Positions 25,322 through 34,884 of a stretch of DNA of 38,689 nucleotides are shown here, in pieces. Source of the DNA: an uncultured Rhizobiaceae group bacterium (lineage in GTDB: Bacteria; Pseudomonadota; Alphaproteobacteria; Rhizobiales; Rhizobiaceae). Both the position numbers and the translations under genes were made by a program. The DNA lies in contig CANMVS010000033.1 of NCBI GenBank assembly GCA_947501445.1, forward strand, positions 1-38,689, read 5' to 3'. Each line of letters opens with the position of its first letter. Positions within the stretch are counted from its first letter, which is position 1. The notes under the pieces are model-generated. The model had not been told where the DNA came from and did no database searches. It saw nothing but the letters and a program-made list of their open reading frames with translations.

Positions 25322-25627
25322 ATGATCCCCGGAGAGATCCTGTGCGCCGAAGGCGATATCGTGCTGAATGAAGGTGCTGAGACAACAAAATTGCTGGTTG
25401 CCAATAGTGGTGATCGCCCTATTCAGGTTGGCAGCCATTACCATTTCTTTGAAACAAATGAAGCGCTTGTTTTTGATCGCCAGCAAGCGCGTGGCAAAAG
25501 GCTGGATGTTGCCGCCGGGACCGCTGTTCGCTTTGAGCCCGGTCAGGAACGTGAAGTGACGCTGATACCGCTGCGTGGCAAACGGGTGGTTTATGGTTTC
25601 CAGCAGAAAATAATGGGGTCGCTTTAA
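25322..25627 (+). CDS. ureB: Urease beta subunit
   Basis: A 101-residue UreB of normal length, starting [18 protein letters not shown] at the ATG at 25322, with AAGGAG upstream. Conserved [16 protein letters not shown], and [15 protein letters not shown] near the end confirm the family. It follows ureA by 77 bases and its TAA overlaps the ureC ATG by one base. It is structural and supports the active-site flap of UreC. Confidence 0.97.
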   Translation: MIPGEILCAEGDIVLNEGAETTKLLVANSGDRPIQVGSHYHFFETNEALVFDRQQARGKRLDVAAGTAVRFEPGQEREVTLIPLRGKRVVYGFQQKIMGSL

Positions 25628-27339
25628 TGCCGTCCAAAATTTCAAGAGCCGCCTATGCGGACATGTTCGGTCCGACAACCGGAGACAGGGTGCGTCTGGC
25701 CGATACGGAACTGTTTATCGAAGTTGAACATGACCTGACGGTCTATGGTGAAGAGGTAAAATTTGGCGGTGGCAAGGTTATCCGTGACGGCATGGGCCAG
25801 TCGCAGGTCACCCGTGGTGAGGGCGCCGTTGATACGGTGATCACCAACGCGCTGATCGTTGATCACACCGGCATTTACAAGGCTGATATCGGATTGCGTA
25901 ATGGTTTGATCCACGCCATCGGCAAGGCTGGCAACCCGGATACCCAACCCGGCGTTGACATCATCATCGGACCGGGTACCGAGGCAATCGCCGCGGAAGG
26001 CAAAATTGTGACAGCCGGTGGATTTGATTCTCACATTCACTTTATCTGCCCGCAACAGATTGAAGAGGCACTGATGTCCGGTGTCACCACCATGCTTGGT
26101 GGTGGAACGGGGCCGGCCCACGGCACGCTGGCAACGACCTGCACACCCGGATCATGGCATATCGGCCGGATGATCCAGTCCGCTGATGCATTTGCGATGA
26201 ATCTGGCCTTTGCCGGCAAAGGCAATGCATCAACGCCCCAGGCGCTGGAAGAAATGGTTCTGGCCGGTGCCTGCGCACTCAAATTGCATGAGGATTGGGG
26301 AACAACCCCCGCGACAATCGACAATTGTCTTTCGGTTGCCGATGCATTTGACGTGCAGGTTATGATCCACACGGACACACTGAATGAAAGTGGTTTTGTC
26401 GAATCAACGACCAATGCCATCAAAGGGCGCACGGTCCATGCCTTCCATACCGAAGGCGCCGGAGGGGGACACGCACCCGATATAATCAAAGTGTGCGAAT
26501 ACGACAATGTCATTCCATCGTCGACCAATCCGACGTTGCCCTATACAGCCAACACGGCCGCTGAACATCTGGATATGCTGATGGTATGCCATCACCTGGA
26601 CAGCAATATTCCCGAAGACGTGGCCTTCGCTGAAAGCCGCATTCGCAGCGAAACAATTGCAGCGGAAGATATTCTGCACGATTTGGGTGCTTTCTCGATC
26701 ATAGCATCTGACAGTCAGGCCATGGGCCGTGTCGGCGAAGTATTGATCCGCACATGGCAGACAGCTGACAAGATGAAGCGCCAGCGCGGACGGTTGAGCG
26801 ATGAAACAGGCGAAAACGACAATTTTCGGGTTAAGCGCTATATCGCAAAATACACTATCAACCCGGCCATCGCACATGGTATTTCAAAGCACATCGGCTC
26901 CATTGAAACGGGCAAACGTGCGGACCTGGTTGTATGGGATCCGGCATTTTTTGGCGTAAAACCAAACCTCATCCTGCTCGGTGGCAGCATTGCCGCAGCG
27001 CCAATGGGAGACCCCAATGCGTCGATTCCAACACCCCAGCCGGTTCACTACCGGCCTATGTTCGGTGCCTATGGCAAGGCTTTGACGAATTCATCGGTTA
27101 CGTTCGTTTCAAAGGCGGCGATGGATGCCAATTTGAAGACGCACCTTGGCGTTGATAAAACACTTGTTGGCGTTGAAAATACCCGTGGCAATATCGGTAA
27201 ACACGCAATGGTGCATAATGCCGCCACACCCAGAATTGAGGTTAATCCCGAAACCTATGAAGTACACGCTGACGGCCAGCTTTTAACCTGCGACCCCGTT
27301 GATGTGGTTCCCATGGCACAAAGGTATTTTCTGTTTTGA
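25627..27339 (+). CDS. ureC: Urease alpha (catalytic) subunit
   Basis: A 570-residue UreC, which hydrolyses urea to ammonia and carbamate at a di-nickel site. It starts with the family pattern [18 protein letters not shown]. The nickel-binding HIHFICPQQ, the carbamylated lysine at residue 219 in KLHEDWG, the [15 protein letters not shown] stretch, and the mobile-flap MVCHHLD with histidines 322-323 are all intact. No key residue is missing, so the enzyme should be active once nickel is inserted. The length is typical. The ureE start overlaps its stop. Confidence 0.98.
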   Translation: MPSKISRAAYADMFGPTTGDRVRLADTELFIEVEHDLTVYGEEVKFGGGKVIRDGMGQSQVTRGEGAVDTVITNALIVDHTGIYKADIGLRNGLIHAIGKAGNPDTQPGVDIIIGPGTEAIAAEGKIVTAGGFDSHIHFICPQQIEEALMSGVTTMLGGGTGPAHGTLATTCTPGSWHIGRMIQSADAFAMNLAFAGKGNASTPQALEEMVLAGACALKLHEDWGTTPATIDNCLSVADAFDVQVMIHTDTLNESGFVESTTNAIKGRTVHAFHTEGAGGGHAPDIIKVCEYDNVIPSSTNPTLPYTANTAAEHLDMLMVCHHLDSNIPEDVAFAESRIRSETIAAEDILHDLGAFSIIASDSQAMGRVGEVLIRTWQTADKMKRQRGRLSDETGENDNFRVKRYIAKYTINPAIAHGISKHIGSIETGKRADLVVWDPAFFGVKPNLILLGGSIAAAPMGDPNASIPTPQPVHYRPMFGAYGKALTNSSVTFVSKAAMDANLKTHLGVDKTLVGVENTRGNIGKHAMVHNAATPRIEVNPETYEVHADGQLLTCDPVDVVPMAQRYFLF

Positions 27340-27833
27340 CCCGTCCCATCGCCACCACCGTATGCACTATTGGCGGTCAGGATGTGGCTGACACCATCAC
27401 GCTTGATGAAACAGCGCGACATCGCAGACGTATCGCACTGGTTTCTGACAACGGTATTGATTTTGTTTTGGACCTGCCGGAGGCGCGGCTGATACGCCAT
27501 GGCGAGGGTCTCAAATTGAGCGACGGACGCATCGTCGAGGTACGTGCCAAGCCGGAAAAACTGTACCGGGTGCGGGCGCGCTCGCCACATCATTTGCTGC
27601 AATTGGCCTGGCATCTTGGCAACCGCCATTGCCCAAGCCAGATATCTGCAGACAGCATAACCATTCGCCAGGACCATACGCTGCGAACCATGCTGGAAGG
27701 TCTGGGTGCCGCCATAGAGGAGGAGTTGGCTCCCTTCGATCCGCAGGGCGGTGCCTATGAAGACAATCATCTTGAACAGGATCACCATCACGACAAACAG
27801 GCAACCCATAATCATGGCCACTCCCATGACTGA
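27336..27833 (+). CDS. ureE: Urease accessory protein UreE (nickel metallochaperone)
   Basis: A 165-residue UreE. The N-terminal domain contains [30 protein letters not shown]. The metal-binding domain has [14 protein letters not shown] and the conserved [13 protein letters not shown]. The C terminus is rich in histidine ([16 protein letters not shown]), a nickel-storing tail. The start is a TTG overlapping the ureC stop (TTGA), with no later methionine that would keep the domain. It delivers nickel to UreG. As no nickel permease is in the window, uptake must come from elsewhere. Confidence 0.94.
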   Translation: MTRPIATTVCTIGGQDVADTITLDETARHRRRIALVSDNGIDFVLDLPEARLIRHGEGLKLSDGRIVEVRAKPEKLYRVRARSPHHLLQLAWHLGNRHCPSQISADSITIRQDHTLRTMLEGLGAAIEEELAPFDPQGGAYEDNHLEQDHHHDKQATHNHGHSHD

Positions 27834-28497
27834 GCCCCTTACCAATCAGGAACTCCTGCGGCTGATGACATGGATGTCACCGGCGTTTCCGATTGGTGCA
27901 TTCTCCTATAGTCACGGCCTCGAACAGGGTGTTGAGGACCAGTTGATCACCGATCGCAATGACCTGTATGACTGGCTCTACGACCTTTTGACGATGGGTT
28001 CGCTGTGGAATGATACCCTCGTATTTGCTGAAAGCTGGCGTGCAGCAAGACACGGCTCCAGTCTTGATGAATTGGCGTGTTTGGTTGAGGCAATGGCTTC
28101 AACAGCAGAACGCCATCTTGAAACTATCAACCAGGGAAAAGCGTTTGTCGACGCGGCGAAAGCATGGCCTCACCCCATCCTTGACCAATTGCCTGACCAA
28201 TGTGCACTGCCGGTTGCGGCAGGTGCACTTTCAGCCGCCCATTCCATCAACCTTGGCAGCGCCACGACGGCCTATGCGCAGGCAATCATCGCCAACCTTG
28301 TTCAGGCCAGTTTGCGGCTTTTGTCGCTTGGGCAACACGATGGTGTGGCGCTGATGGCCGCGCTGGAAAATACCATATCGGCAACAGCAACAAGAGCCTC
28401 ATGTGCTACACTCGATGATCTGGGCAGCGCGACGGTTCTTGCCGAAATTGCATCCATGCGCCATGAAACACAATACTCCAGGTTATTTCGATCATGA
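27814..28497 (+). CDS. ureF: Urease accessory protein UreF
   Basis: A protein of about 227 residues. Diagnostic is the opening [28 protein letters not shown], then the helical body with [14 protein letters not shown] and [14 protein letters not shown]. The start is either the ATG at 27814 or the one at 27826; both overlap the end of ureE, and neither has a clear ribosome site, so coupled translation is likely. UreF bridges UreD and UreG in the activation complex. Its stop overlaps the ureG start (ATGA). Confidence 0.94.
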   Translation: MATPMTEPLTNQELLRLMTWMSPAFPIGAFSYSHGLEQGVEDQLITDRNDLYDWLYDLLTMGSLWNDTLVFAESWRAARHGSSLDELACLVEAMASTAERHLETINQGKAFVDAAKAWPHPILDQLPDQCALPVAAGALSAAHSINLGSATTAYAQAIIANLVQASLRLLSLGQHDGVALMAALENTISATATRASCATLDDLGSATVLAEIASMRHETQYSRLFRS

Positions 28498-29141
28498 CAC
28501 AGTCAAACAACGGTCCATTGCGTGTTGGCATCGGCGGCCCCGTCGGTTCGGGAAAAACCACACTGACGGAAAAACTCTGCAAGGCGATGCGCGCGGATTA
28601 TTCGGTGGGTGTGGTTACCAATGATATTTACACCCGCGAAGATGCCGAAGCACTGGTACGCATGCAGGCGCTGCCATCGAACCGGATCATCGGCGTTGAA
28701 ACAGGTGGCTGTCCCCATACGGCCATTCGGGAAGATGCATCGATCAATCTGGCTGCCATTGATGATCTTAACAAACGCCACCCCGGTCTGGATATTGTTT
28801 TCATTGAATCCGGCGGTGACAACCTGGCTGCAACATTTTCACCGCAACTGGCAGACGTGACCCTTTACGTCATATCTGTTTGCCAGGGCGAAGAAATCCC
28901 CCGAAAGGGCGGTCCTGCCATAACCCGTTCCGATCTGCTGATTATCAACAAGTCGGATTTGGCGCCCCATGTCGATGCGGATCTTTCTGTCATGGAGCGC
29001 GATGCGGCCAGGATGCGTCCGGAGAAGACAAGCCTGTTTACCGACATGCGCCGTGGCCACGGTGTTGACGACGTTGTCAATTTCCTGATTGATCTTGGCG
29101 GGCTGCGTCGGCCCGCGTCTCAATCGTCAGACACACAATAG
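28494..29141 (+). CDS. ureG: Urease accessory GTPase UreG
   Basis: A 215-residue SIMIBI-class GTPase. It shows the P-loop [13 protein letters not shown], the [26 protein letters not shown] stretch, the nickel-site [15 protein letters not shown] (Cys-Pro-His), [15 protein letters not shown], and the guanine-recognition [13 protein letters not shown]. It is complete and of usual length. It is the last gene of the urea operon and ends 10 bases from the convergent WYL regulator gene. Confidence 0.96.
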   Translation: MTQSNNGPLRVGIGGPVGSGKTTLTEKLCKAMRADYSVGVVTNDIYTREDAEALVRMQALPSNRIIGVETGGCPHTAIREDASINLAAIDDLNKRHPGLDIVFIESGGDNLAATFSPQLADVTLYVISVCQGEEIPRKGGPAITRSDLLIINKSDLAPHVDADLSVMERDAARMRPEKTSLFTDMRRGHGVDDVVNFLIDLGGLRRPASQSSDTQ

Positions 29142-29151
29142 ACGCTGCGTG

Positions 29152-29817
29152 TTACAAAGTTTTCAGATAGTCGGCGAACTCCCGGCCCCTCTCCCAAGGA
29201 AAGGTCGCTGTCGTGATCCTGCAGGATTTAATCCGATCCATCCGAAAATTCCTGAACCCGTCACGCGCTTCACACCAGGCAGTGAGCACCCAAACGTTCT
29301 CAAAAGCGGTTAACCCCAAAGGACGCAGGGTCCTGCTTGTCTGAACATCTTTCAGATCCAGATAGTCCATTTCCACCTTGTGACGTTCACGGATCGCAGC
29401 CCTTAACGGGCCAATTCGATCCCGAACAGGTCTGGAGGCATCATTGCCAACGGCGAGCAGTGGCTGGTCCGCATTTCGTCGCTCATCAGATAATACACTG
29501 GTGATTTTGCCAAGCGCACGGCTGGCCGCATCTGCCATGGGCGTATCGCCACGTGCTGCAGCCATGCGGATGCCCAGAACCACCGCATCAAGTTCATCCG
29601 CATCAAAATGTAATGGCGGCAGAAAATACCCTTTTTCTATCTGATACCCGATACCGCCTTCACCGCGTATCGGCGCTCCCATCTGCTGCAGGGTGACCAT
29701 ATCGCGGTAAATCGTCCTGATCGAAACGTCCATTTCATCAGCAAGACGTTCCGCAGAAATGGGATATTTCTGGCTGCGTAACCAATCCAGAATTTTAAAC
29801 AGTCTCAATGTGCGCAT
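29152..29817 (-). CDS. YafY-type regulator (HTH and WYL domain)
   Basis: A 221-residue regulator. Residues 1-60 form a DeoR-type helix-turn-helix (RTLRLFKILDWLRSQKYPISAERLADEMDVSIRTIYRDM), with GAPIRGEGGIGYQIEKGY as the wing. The C-terminal half is a short WYL-type domain (RHKVEMDYLDLKD...TSRTLRPLGLTAFENVWVLTAWCEARDGFRNFRMDRI). The usual W-Y-L triad reads W-V-L here. Such proteins commonly sit beside and control a single divergent gene, here the duplicated-domain protein at 29890, with only 72 bases between the starts. Confidence 0.9.
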   Translation of the reverse strand: MRTLRLFKILDWLRSQKYPISAERLADEMDVSIRTIYRDMVTLQQMGAPIRGEGGIGYQIEKGYFLPPLHFDADELDAVVLGIRMAAARGDTPMADAASRALGKITSVLSDERRNADQPLLAVGNDASRPVRDRIGPLRAAIRERHKVEMDYLDLKDVQTSRTLRPLGLTAFENVWVLTAWCEARDGFRNFRMDRIKSCRITTATFPWERGREFADYLKTL

Positions 29818-29889
29818 GACTAACCCTGACAGAAACTGTCAATGAAATCCAGCATGATGATCCGCGAACCAAACATGAAGGAATGCGAA

Positions 29890-30528
29890 ATGCTGGTTAA
29901 AAATCTCGGCCCGGTGACAATGATGGGCTTTGCGCGTTACTCAAAGAAACAGGGTGTGGATACGGCAGAGCTGATAGAGGCTGTCAGACAATGGCAGCGC
30001 GGGTTTCTCTGCGAACAACCAGGTATTGCCATGCATTGTTTTCTGGGCAACGCCGCCGGGTCATTTGCTGATGCGATCATGGCCGTGGACAGCGCTTCTT
30101 TTGAAGAGATGGCCCGGCAACATGGATCACATCCAAGCGCGCAACGTCTGATGGAAATGCTTGACCCTGACAGTATACGCCTGACACCAAACCTGCTGCT
30201 GAAGGACAACGTCAAGGTACCAACCGGCTTTTCCTGTATTGAGTTCGGCACATTCAGACCGAAGATTGACGCCGGGTTTTCACAATCGCAAATGCTTGAG
30301 GTATCGGCGCGCATTGAGAGCGAGTATCTGGCAGACTTCGAGGAGAGCCAGCAACATATTATGGGTAGAATTGATGAGGACACCTATAGCGAAATTGCAT
30401 TTGTGAAAACGTCAGGTGCCGCCCGCGAAATATGCGCAGGATATGTTGGCAATCCGGCCTGCGAAGCGCTGCTCCAGATGTTTGATCCAGCATCCGTCGA
30501 CCTCGATTTCTGGCATGTACTTGCCTGA
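29890..30528 (+). CDS. Unrecognised protein made of two related halves (ferredoxin-like fold predicted)
   Basis: A 212-residue soluble protein that I do not recognise as a named family. The ATG at 29890 has AAGGA seven bases upstream; three earlier in-frame ATGs lack a site. Its halves (about residues 4-102 and 105-212) resemble each other. A 40-residue stretch ending HPSAQRLMEMLDPDSIRL aligns without gaps to one ending NPACEALLQMFDPASVDL, with 9 identities by eye and many conservative changes. Strand-helix-helix-strand spacing suggests two fused alpha+beta barrel (ABM/EthD-like) domains. It is divergent from the WYL regulator gene, which probably controls it. No function is assigned. Confidence 0.8.
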   Translation: MLVKNLGPVTMMGFARYSKKQGVDTAELIEAVRQWQRGFLCEQPGIAMHCFLGNAAGSFADAIMAVDSASFEEMARQHGSHPSAQRLMEMLDPDSIRLTPNLLLKDNVKVPTGFSCIEFGTFRPKIDAGFSQSQMLEVSARIESEYLADFEESQQHIMGRIDEDTYSEIAFVKTSGAAREICAGYVGNPACEALLQMFDPASVDLDFWHVLA

Positions 30529-30666
30529 GTATACTGCCCTGAGTGTCATTGCCGGTGCATCAAAAACCTGGCATTCAATAGCCCGTGCAGCAGGTGCTGT
30601 ATGGGCTGTTGCCTGTCTTTTATATGGAAGCTGCTGGCCGGATCCACAATAGTTGAACAATGCCAC

Positions 30667-30681
30667 TAGACGACCGGTCTA
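30667..30681. promoter_or_regulatory. TetR operator, copy 1
   Basis: TAGACGACCGGTCTA, an inverted repeat TAGAC/GTCTA with five central bases, lies 20 bases before the tetR ATG. An identical 15-mer precedes the next gene. The form recalls NemR/AcuR-type TAGACC operators. Confidence 0.75.
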
Positions 30682-30701
30682 ATAGCTTCTATATAGGCGC
30701 C

Positions 30702-31292
30702 ATGAAGACGCAACCGGCAGATACCCGACAACATATTCTCGGCACAAGCAAGGCTGTCATCCTTGGCAAGGGTTTTTCAGCCGTTGGACTGTCAGAGCTT
30801 CTGGCCGCTGCGGGTGTGCCCAAGGGTTCTTTTTATCACTACTTTCAATCCAAGGAACGCTTTGGCGAGGCCCTCCTAGAGGACTATTTTGACAACTACC
30901 TCACCCGCCTCGACACGCTCCTGTCGCCGGATGATCGCCCGGCTGCTGTGCGTCTGATGGCCTTTTGGCAATTGTGGACCGGATCCCAATCGGCTTGTGA
31001 GTTCGGTGCAAAATGCCTTGTTGTCAAACTTGGTGCAGAAGTGTCTGACCTGTCTGAACCGATGCGTGATGTCTTAAGGCGTGGCACCGATCAGATCGTG
31101 CGCCGATTGGCGCAATGCCTTGATGATGGCATGGCCGATGGCTCACTACCTGTAGAATTGAATTCTTATGACACGGCACTTTCCTTGTATGACCTGTGGC
31201 TCGGCGCCACTTTGATGACCAAAATGCGCCGTGATGCCCATGCCTATGAAAACGCCATGAACGCAACCCGGCATCTGCTGCAATTGCATTGA
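30702..31292 (+). CDS. TetR family transcriptional regulator
   Basis: A 196-residue repressor. Residues about 8-55 form the TetR helix-turn-helix (TRQHILGTSKAVILGKGFSAVGLSELLAAAGVPKGSFYHYFQSKE). The C-terminal half resembles the TetR_C group near NemR/AcuR, with FGAKCLVVKLGAEVSD; the cysteine in it, Cys106 by rough count, could sense electrophiles. The ATG at 30702 matches the usual lead; a longer frame would run through the operator. It is followed 100 bases later by an MDR reductase with the same operator, so it most likely represses both and responds to a reactive carbonyl or quinone compound. Confidence 0.92.
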   Translation: MKTQPADTRQHILGTSKAVILGKGFSAVGLSELLAAAGVPKGSFYHYFQSKERFGEALLEDYFDNYLTRLDTLLSPDDRPAAVRLMAFWQLWTGSQSACEFGAKCLVVKLGAEVSDLSEPMRDVLRRGTDQIVRRLAQCLDDGMADGSLPVELNSYDTALSLYDLWLGATLMTKMRRDAHAYENAMNATRHLLQLH

Positions 31293-31341
31293 CACCAGCT
31301 CAAACGCCATACCCGACAGGAAAACCAACACGCATTAAATA

Positions 31342-31356
31342 TAGACGACCGGTCTA
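31342..31356. promoter_or_regulatory. TetR operator, copy 2
   Basis: TAGACGACCGGTCTA again, identical to the copy before tetR, 36 bases upstream of the MDR reductase ATG. This makes the reductase the likely target of the TetR protein. Confidence 0.75.
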
Positions 31357-31392
31357 CTTTCCAATCATCTTACAACCCACAAAGGAAAAATC

Positions 31393-32412
31393 ATGACACA
31401 ATCAAACCGACGCATCGTCCTGGCCTCCCGGCCATCCGGCCCACCTGTTGCAGAAAACTTTCGCCTGGAAGAGGCGGCTGTCCCGACACCGGCGTCCGGT
31501 GAGGTACTGCTGAAGACACTTTACCTTTCACTTGATCCCTATATGCGCGGCCGGATGAATGATGTTGCATCCTATGCACCACCGATCGCACTGGGCGACC
31601 CGATGGTGGGCGGCACTGTCAGCCGGGTTGAAGCATCGCAAAACCCCAAATACACCAAGGGCGATCTGGTACTGAGCGCCAATGGTTGGCAGGACTATGC
31701 CATCTCCGATGGAACCGGTCTTGCAAGGCTGGACAAAGCCATGACGCAGCCATCCCTGGCACTCGGTATCCTTGGCATGCCTGGCTTTACCGCCTATGTG
31801 GGCCTGCTGGATATTGGTCAGCCGGTTGAGGGTGAAACAGTCGTCGTTTCCGCGGCGAGTGGGGCGGTCGGATCGGTTGTTGGCCAGATTGCCAAACTCA
31901 AGGGCTGCCGCGTTATCGGCGTTGTTGGCGGGGCCGAAAAATGCCGCTATGTTGTTGAGGATCTTGGATTTGACGCCTGTATCGACCGCCATGATGATGG
32001 GATGGAAGAAAAGCTGGCAGCCGCCTGTCCCAAAGGCATCGATGTTTATTTCGAAAATGTCGGCGGCGCGGTTTTCGACGCTGTCCTGCCACTGTTGAAC
32101 GTCCATGCACGCATTCCCCTGTGTGGCCGCATAGCAAGTTACAACGCAACCAGCCTGCCTGACGGTCCGGATCGCAGTCCGTTACTGATCGGCAATCTTC
32201 TGGTCAAACGCATCAAATTGCAGGGTTTCATCATTTTCGACCATTATGAAAAACGCTATGGCGCTTTCGCCAAAGACATGATGGGTTGGATGAAAGACGG
32301 CAAAATCAAATATCGGGAAGATATGGTCGAAGGTCTCGAAAAGGCGCCAGAAGCATTCATGGGTCTTTTGCAGGGCAAGAATTTCGGCAAACTGGTCGTG
32401 AAAACCGCATAA
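31393..32412 (+). CDS. NADP-dependent oxidoreductase, MDR family (CurA/leukotriene B4 dehydrogenase type)
   Basis: A 339-residue zinc-independent medium-chain reductase. Typical are the early LKTLYLSLDPYMRGRMND, LGDPMVGGTVSRV, GMPGFTAYVGLLDIGQP, the nucleotide-binding VVSAASGAVGSVVGQIAKLKGCRVIGVVGGAEKC and the late LQGFIIFDHYEKR with FGKLVVK. Members reduce the double bond of alpha,beta-unsaturated ketones and aldehydes using NADPH. AAAGGAAA stands before the ATG. Control by the adjacent TetR protein fits a detoxification role. The natural substrate cannot be told. Confidence 0.93.
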   Translation: MTQSNRRIVLASRPSGPPVAENFRLEEAAVPTPASGEVLLKTLYLSLDPYMRGRMNDVASYAPPIALGDPMVGGTVSRVEASQNPKYTKGDLVLSANGWQDYAISDGTGLARLDKAMTQPSLALGILGMPGFTAYVGLLDIGQPVEGETVVVSAASGAVGSVVGQIAKLKGCRVIGVVGGAEKCRYVVEDLGFDACIDRHDDGMEEKLAAACPKGIDVYFENVGGAVFDAVLPLLNVHARIPLCGRIASYNATSLPDGPDRSPLLIGNLLVKRIKLQGFIIFDHYEKRYGAFAKDMMGWMKDGKIKYREDMVEGLEKAPEAFMGLLQGKNFGKLVVKTA

Positions 32413-32687
32413 TATATCGCAACTGGCCCTTCTCAATTCAGGGGGCAACAACAAAATGATATCGTCACAGCCATGTTGGTGGTGGCGATATCAGAACCCC
32501 GCCAATGGTCGGTGCCCACAGCCGTCTGTTGCTGTAAATCTGTGGAAAATGAATTGCCAATGAGTCGCATAAATAGCTGCAATGACAGGCCGCCGCGCAA
32601 CATTGGTCCAGGGTGAGAAGCACATGAAGGCGGGATTTGTGGCATCAGGGTCCAGGCAGTTTTCGGATCAGAAAATCAGATGGAAAC

Positions 32688-33356
32688 TCAGTTCAACCCG
32701 GCCAGTTGCTCAAGGCGTGAAAAATTGTTGATTTTCAGTGTGCCACGAGAAAGAACAATGACATCGTTGCTGCGCCATAGTTGAAGTGTTTTATTGATTG
32801 TTTCGCGGGTTGCACCGGAAAAATCTGCCAATTCGCTTTGCGAGAAATGGATATAGCCTTCCTGGTCTGAGAATTTGTCGTGCAGTATCAAGACCCGCTT
32901 TGCCAGACGGGTCTCAATATCCAGCAATGCCAGGTCCTCGATCTGCTGCGATATCCATCGCATGCGATCACACAATATTTTCACCATTTCTGCCGATATG
33001 GCCGGATGGGTGCTTATGGCATCCAGAATGTGACTTCTGCGAATTTCATGTACGACGCAGGGTTCCCAAGCGGTTGCCGTGGCCGTTCTCGGTCCACCGT
33101 CAAGGGCAGCAATCTCGCCAAAGACATCCAGTGGTCGCATTACATTCAACGATAATTTTTTGCCGTTTTCACCCAGAACACTGATCTCTATGGACCCTTC
33201 CTCAACGACATAAAGTGCATCACCGGGGTCATCCTGAAAAAACAGCGTTTGGCCTTTTTTTAACGTCATACGCCGTGCCATTTGCTCAAACAACGTCTGG
33301 TGCTCGGCACGCATGTCGCCAAAAATTTTTGAATTTACAAGCAAATTCCCCGGCAC
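32688..33356 (-). CDS. Crp/Fnr family transcriptional regulator
   Basis: About 222 residues. The cyclic-nucleotide-binding-like domain shows KKGQTLFFQDDPGDALYVVEEGSIEISVLGENGKKLSLNVMRPLDVFGEIAALDGGPRTATATA. A dimer helix and a Crp-type helix-turn-helix follow (HFSQSELADFSGATRETINKTLQLWRSNDVI). FNR-type cluster cysteines are absent, so it is not an FNR-like oxygen sensor; the ligand is unknown. The start is uncertain. I use the GTG at 33356 after GAAGGAA, which restores the usual lead; an ATG at 33314 would cut into it. The upstream frame to 33572 looks non-coding. It lies downstream of the hydrolase-ABM gene on the same strand, 233 bases away. Confidence 0.87.
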   Translation of the reverse strand: MPGNLLVNSKIFGDMRAEHQTLFEQMARRMTLKKGQTLFFQDDPGDALYVVEEGSIEISVLGENGKKLSLNVMRPLDVFGEIAALDGGPRTATATAWEPCVVHEIRRSHILDAISTHPAISAEMVKILCDRMRWISQQIEDLALLDIETRLAKRVLILHDKFSDQEGYIHFSQSELADFSGATRETINKTLQLWRSNDVIVLSRGTLKINNFSRLEQLAGLN

Positions 33357-33588
33357 GATATTGGGTATTCCTTCAACGTTTGAACTTGAAAACCATAAAT
33401 ATCTACGGGTGTAGACTATGCAACTTATCCGGATATGACCAGCCCGTTCGCACCACTGGAGTATTTTGCATTCTTTTCGTGAATGGTTTCTTGCGTTTGT
33501 GTAGAGCGGCATCCGACCACGGCCCGTGTAAAAGTCCAAAAACGGCCCCTTAATTGTCTCGTTGCCAGACATCCGATGGTTTTCATTT

Positions 33589-34884
33589 TCACTCTTCGTG
33601 CATGCCTTTACTGTCTACGGGCACCTGCCCCCGGCTGTACATACCGTAGTCGCGCATGACCCCGGCAACGCGAAGGCGGTAGTTTGCAAACAATTCAGCG
33701 CGCCCTTTTTGCTGCGCCGCACGGTGGGTGGCAAGGCGACGCCAGTTTTGCACTGCTTCCTCATTTTCAAAAAATGACAGTGACAGAATTTTATTGAGGT
33801 CCGTCAGGCTTTGAAAACGTTCGACCGATATGAATCCATCAATTTCCCCAAGCGCTGCACGCAGGCGAGTTGCAACTTTCAGATAATCTTCACGTCGACC
33901 ATCCCTGGGTTCAACTTCAAATATGACCGCGACAGCATTCTTATGTTCCTCGGCTGGAACAGTCTCTTTTTGCAAAAATGAACGCGTTGTCCGATAAAGC
34001 TCAAATCGACCGGTCTCCAGATGAGCCAGATGGGTTGCGCGTGACAGTTTGATGTCCTGTTTCGGGGTCGCACAGGTCATTTTGTCAAACAACCAGCGGG
34101 CATCATTGTCATTGCACACGCTGTCCCATTCACCACGAATAATGCAGACCGGGCATTTTATTTGCGACGGATCATAGGGCAAGTCTCCAGCCCAGGCAGC
34201 ACCTATATCCACGGCAGGGCCCGCGGGCACCTGGACGGATCGGGGCTGTGCAGCTGCATTGTGTTCATCCGTTGCCAGATAGGCTGTGGCCCATTCGGCA
34301 AAATGTGTGTCGGAGAGAACCGCAGGTTCATGCGGCGGAACGTCTTTGACAAATCGATCATACTGACTTTGCACTGTTATGGTGCGAAAAGGCGGGTGCG
34401 AAGTCGAAGACATCGTTTCCTGTCGTTGCGCAATGGGTCCAAACATGACCAGTCTGCTGACGAGATCAGGCTTGGATACAGCAAATGCGCCAGCAGGAAT
34501 GGTCCCCCATGAATGGGCGATTATTGAAACATTTTGAACACCCGTCCGGGCAATTATCTCGGCAACCGCCAGCTCGATCTGCCTTGTTGCACTTGTCCAG
34601 GTTCCTGGAAAAGCATCAATTTGATGGCCACCGTAACGCTGTGATTGGCCAAAGCCTGCAAAGTCGAGAGCCCACACATCAAATCCGGCACCTTCCAGAT
34701 CATCAGCCCATGAAAACCCGTCAAACCTGAATCCGACAGCCAGCTCCGAGGGAAATGTGGCGCCGTGAATATAAAGCACAGCACCCTGCGCCATCGGCTT
34801 TTGGCCGGGCGTATAATGGTGCAATGCCAGTTTGAGCCCATTGTCCGTGAGTACAGCTACAATATTCGATCCGGTCACTTTCAT
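33589..34884 (-). CDS. Alpha/beta hydrolase fused to a C-terminal ABM domain
   Basis: A 431-residue two-domain protein. Residues about 10-305 are an alpha/beta hydrolase with the oxyanion-side VLYIHGATFPSEL, nucleophile Ser125 in AHSWG, a likely acid Asp254 in RGEWDSV and His285 or His288 in ATHLAHLE. Residues about 317-415 look like an antibiotic-biosynthesis-monooxygenase (ABM) domain: AVIFEVEPRDGRREDYLKVATRLRA, IDGFISVERFQS, SFFENEEAVQNWRRLATHRAAQQKG. Its ATG overlaps the stop of the NIPSNAP gene by one base, so the two are co-translated. Hydrolysis of an ester or carbon-carbon bond combined with cofactor-free oxygenation or ligand binding is possible; the substrate is unknown. Confidence 0.88.
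   Translation of the reverse strand: MKVTGSNIVAVLTDNGLKLALHHYTPGQKPMAQGAVLYIHGATFPSELAVGFRFDGFSWADDLEGAGFDVWALDFAGFGQSQRYGGHQIDAFPGTWTSATRQIELAVAEIIARTGVQNVSIIAHSWGTIPAGAFAVSKPDLVSRLVMFGPIAQRQETMSSTSHPPFRTITVQSQYDRFVKDVPPHEPAVLSDTHFAEWATAYLATDEHNAAAQPRSVQVPAGPAVDIGAAWAGDLPYDPSQIKCPVCIIRGEWDSVCNDNDARWLFDKMTCATPKQDIKLSRATHLAHLETGRFELYRTTRSFLQKETVPAEEHKNAVAVIFEVEPRDGRREDYLKVATRLRAALGEIDGFISVERFQSLTDLNKILSLSFFENEEAVQNWRRLATHRAAQQKGRAELFANYRLRVAGVMRDYGMYSRGQVPVDSKGMHEE

Noticed and set aside
32413-32687. A gene or RNA in the 275-base gap between the MDR reductase and the Crp-like gene
   Set aside because: Only short antisense-type frames without motifs or ribosome sites are present, and no convincing hairpin was seen.
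32688-33356. FNR-type oxygen sensor
   Set aside because: The N-terminal cysteine cluster needed for an iron-sulfur FNR is absent.
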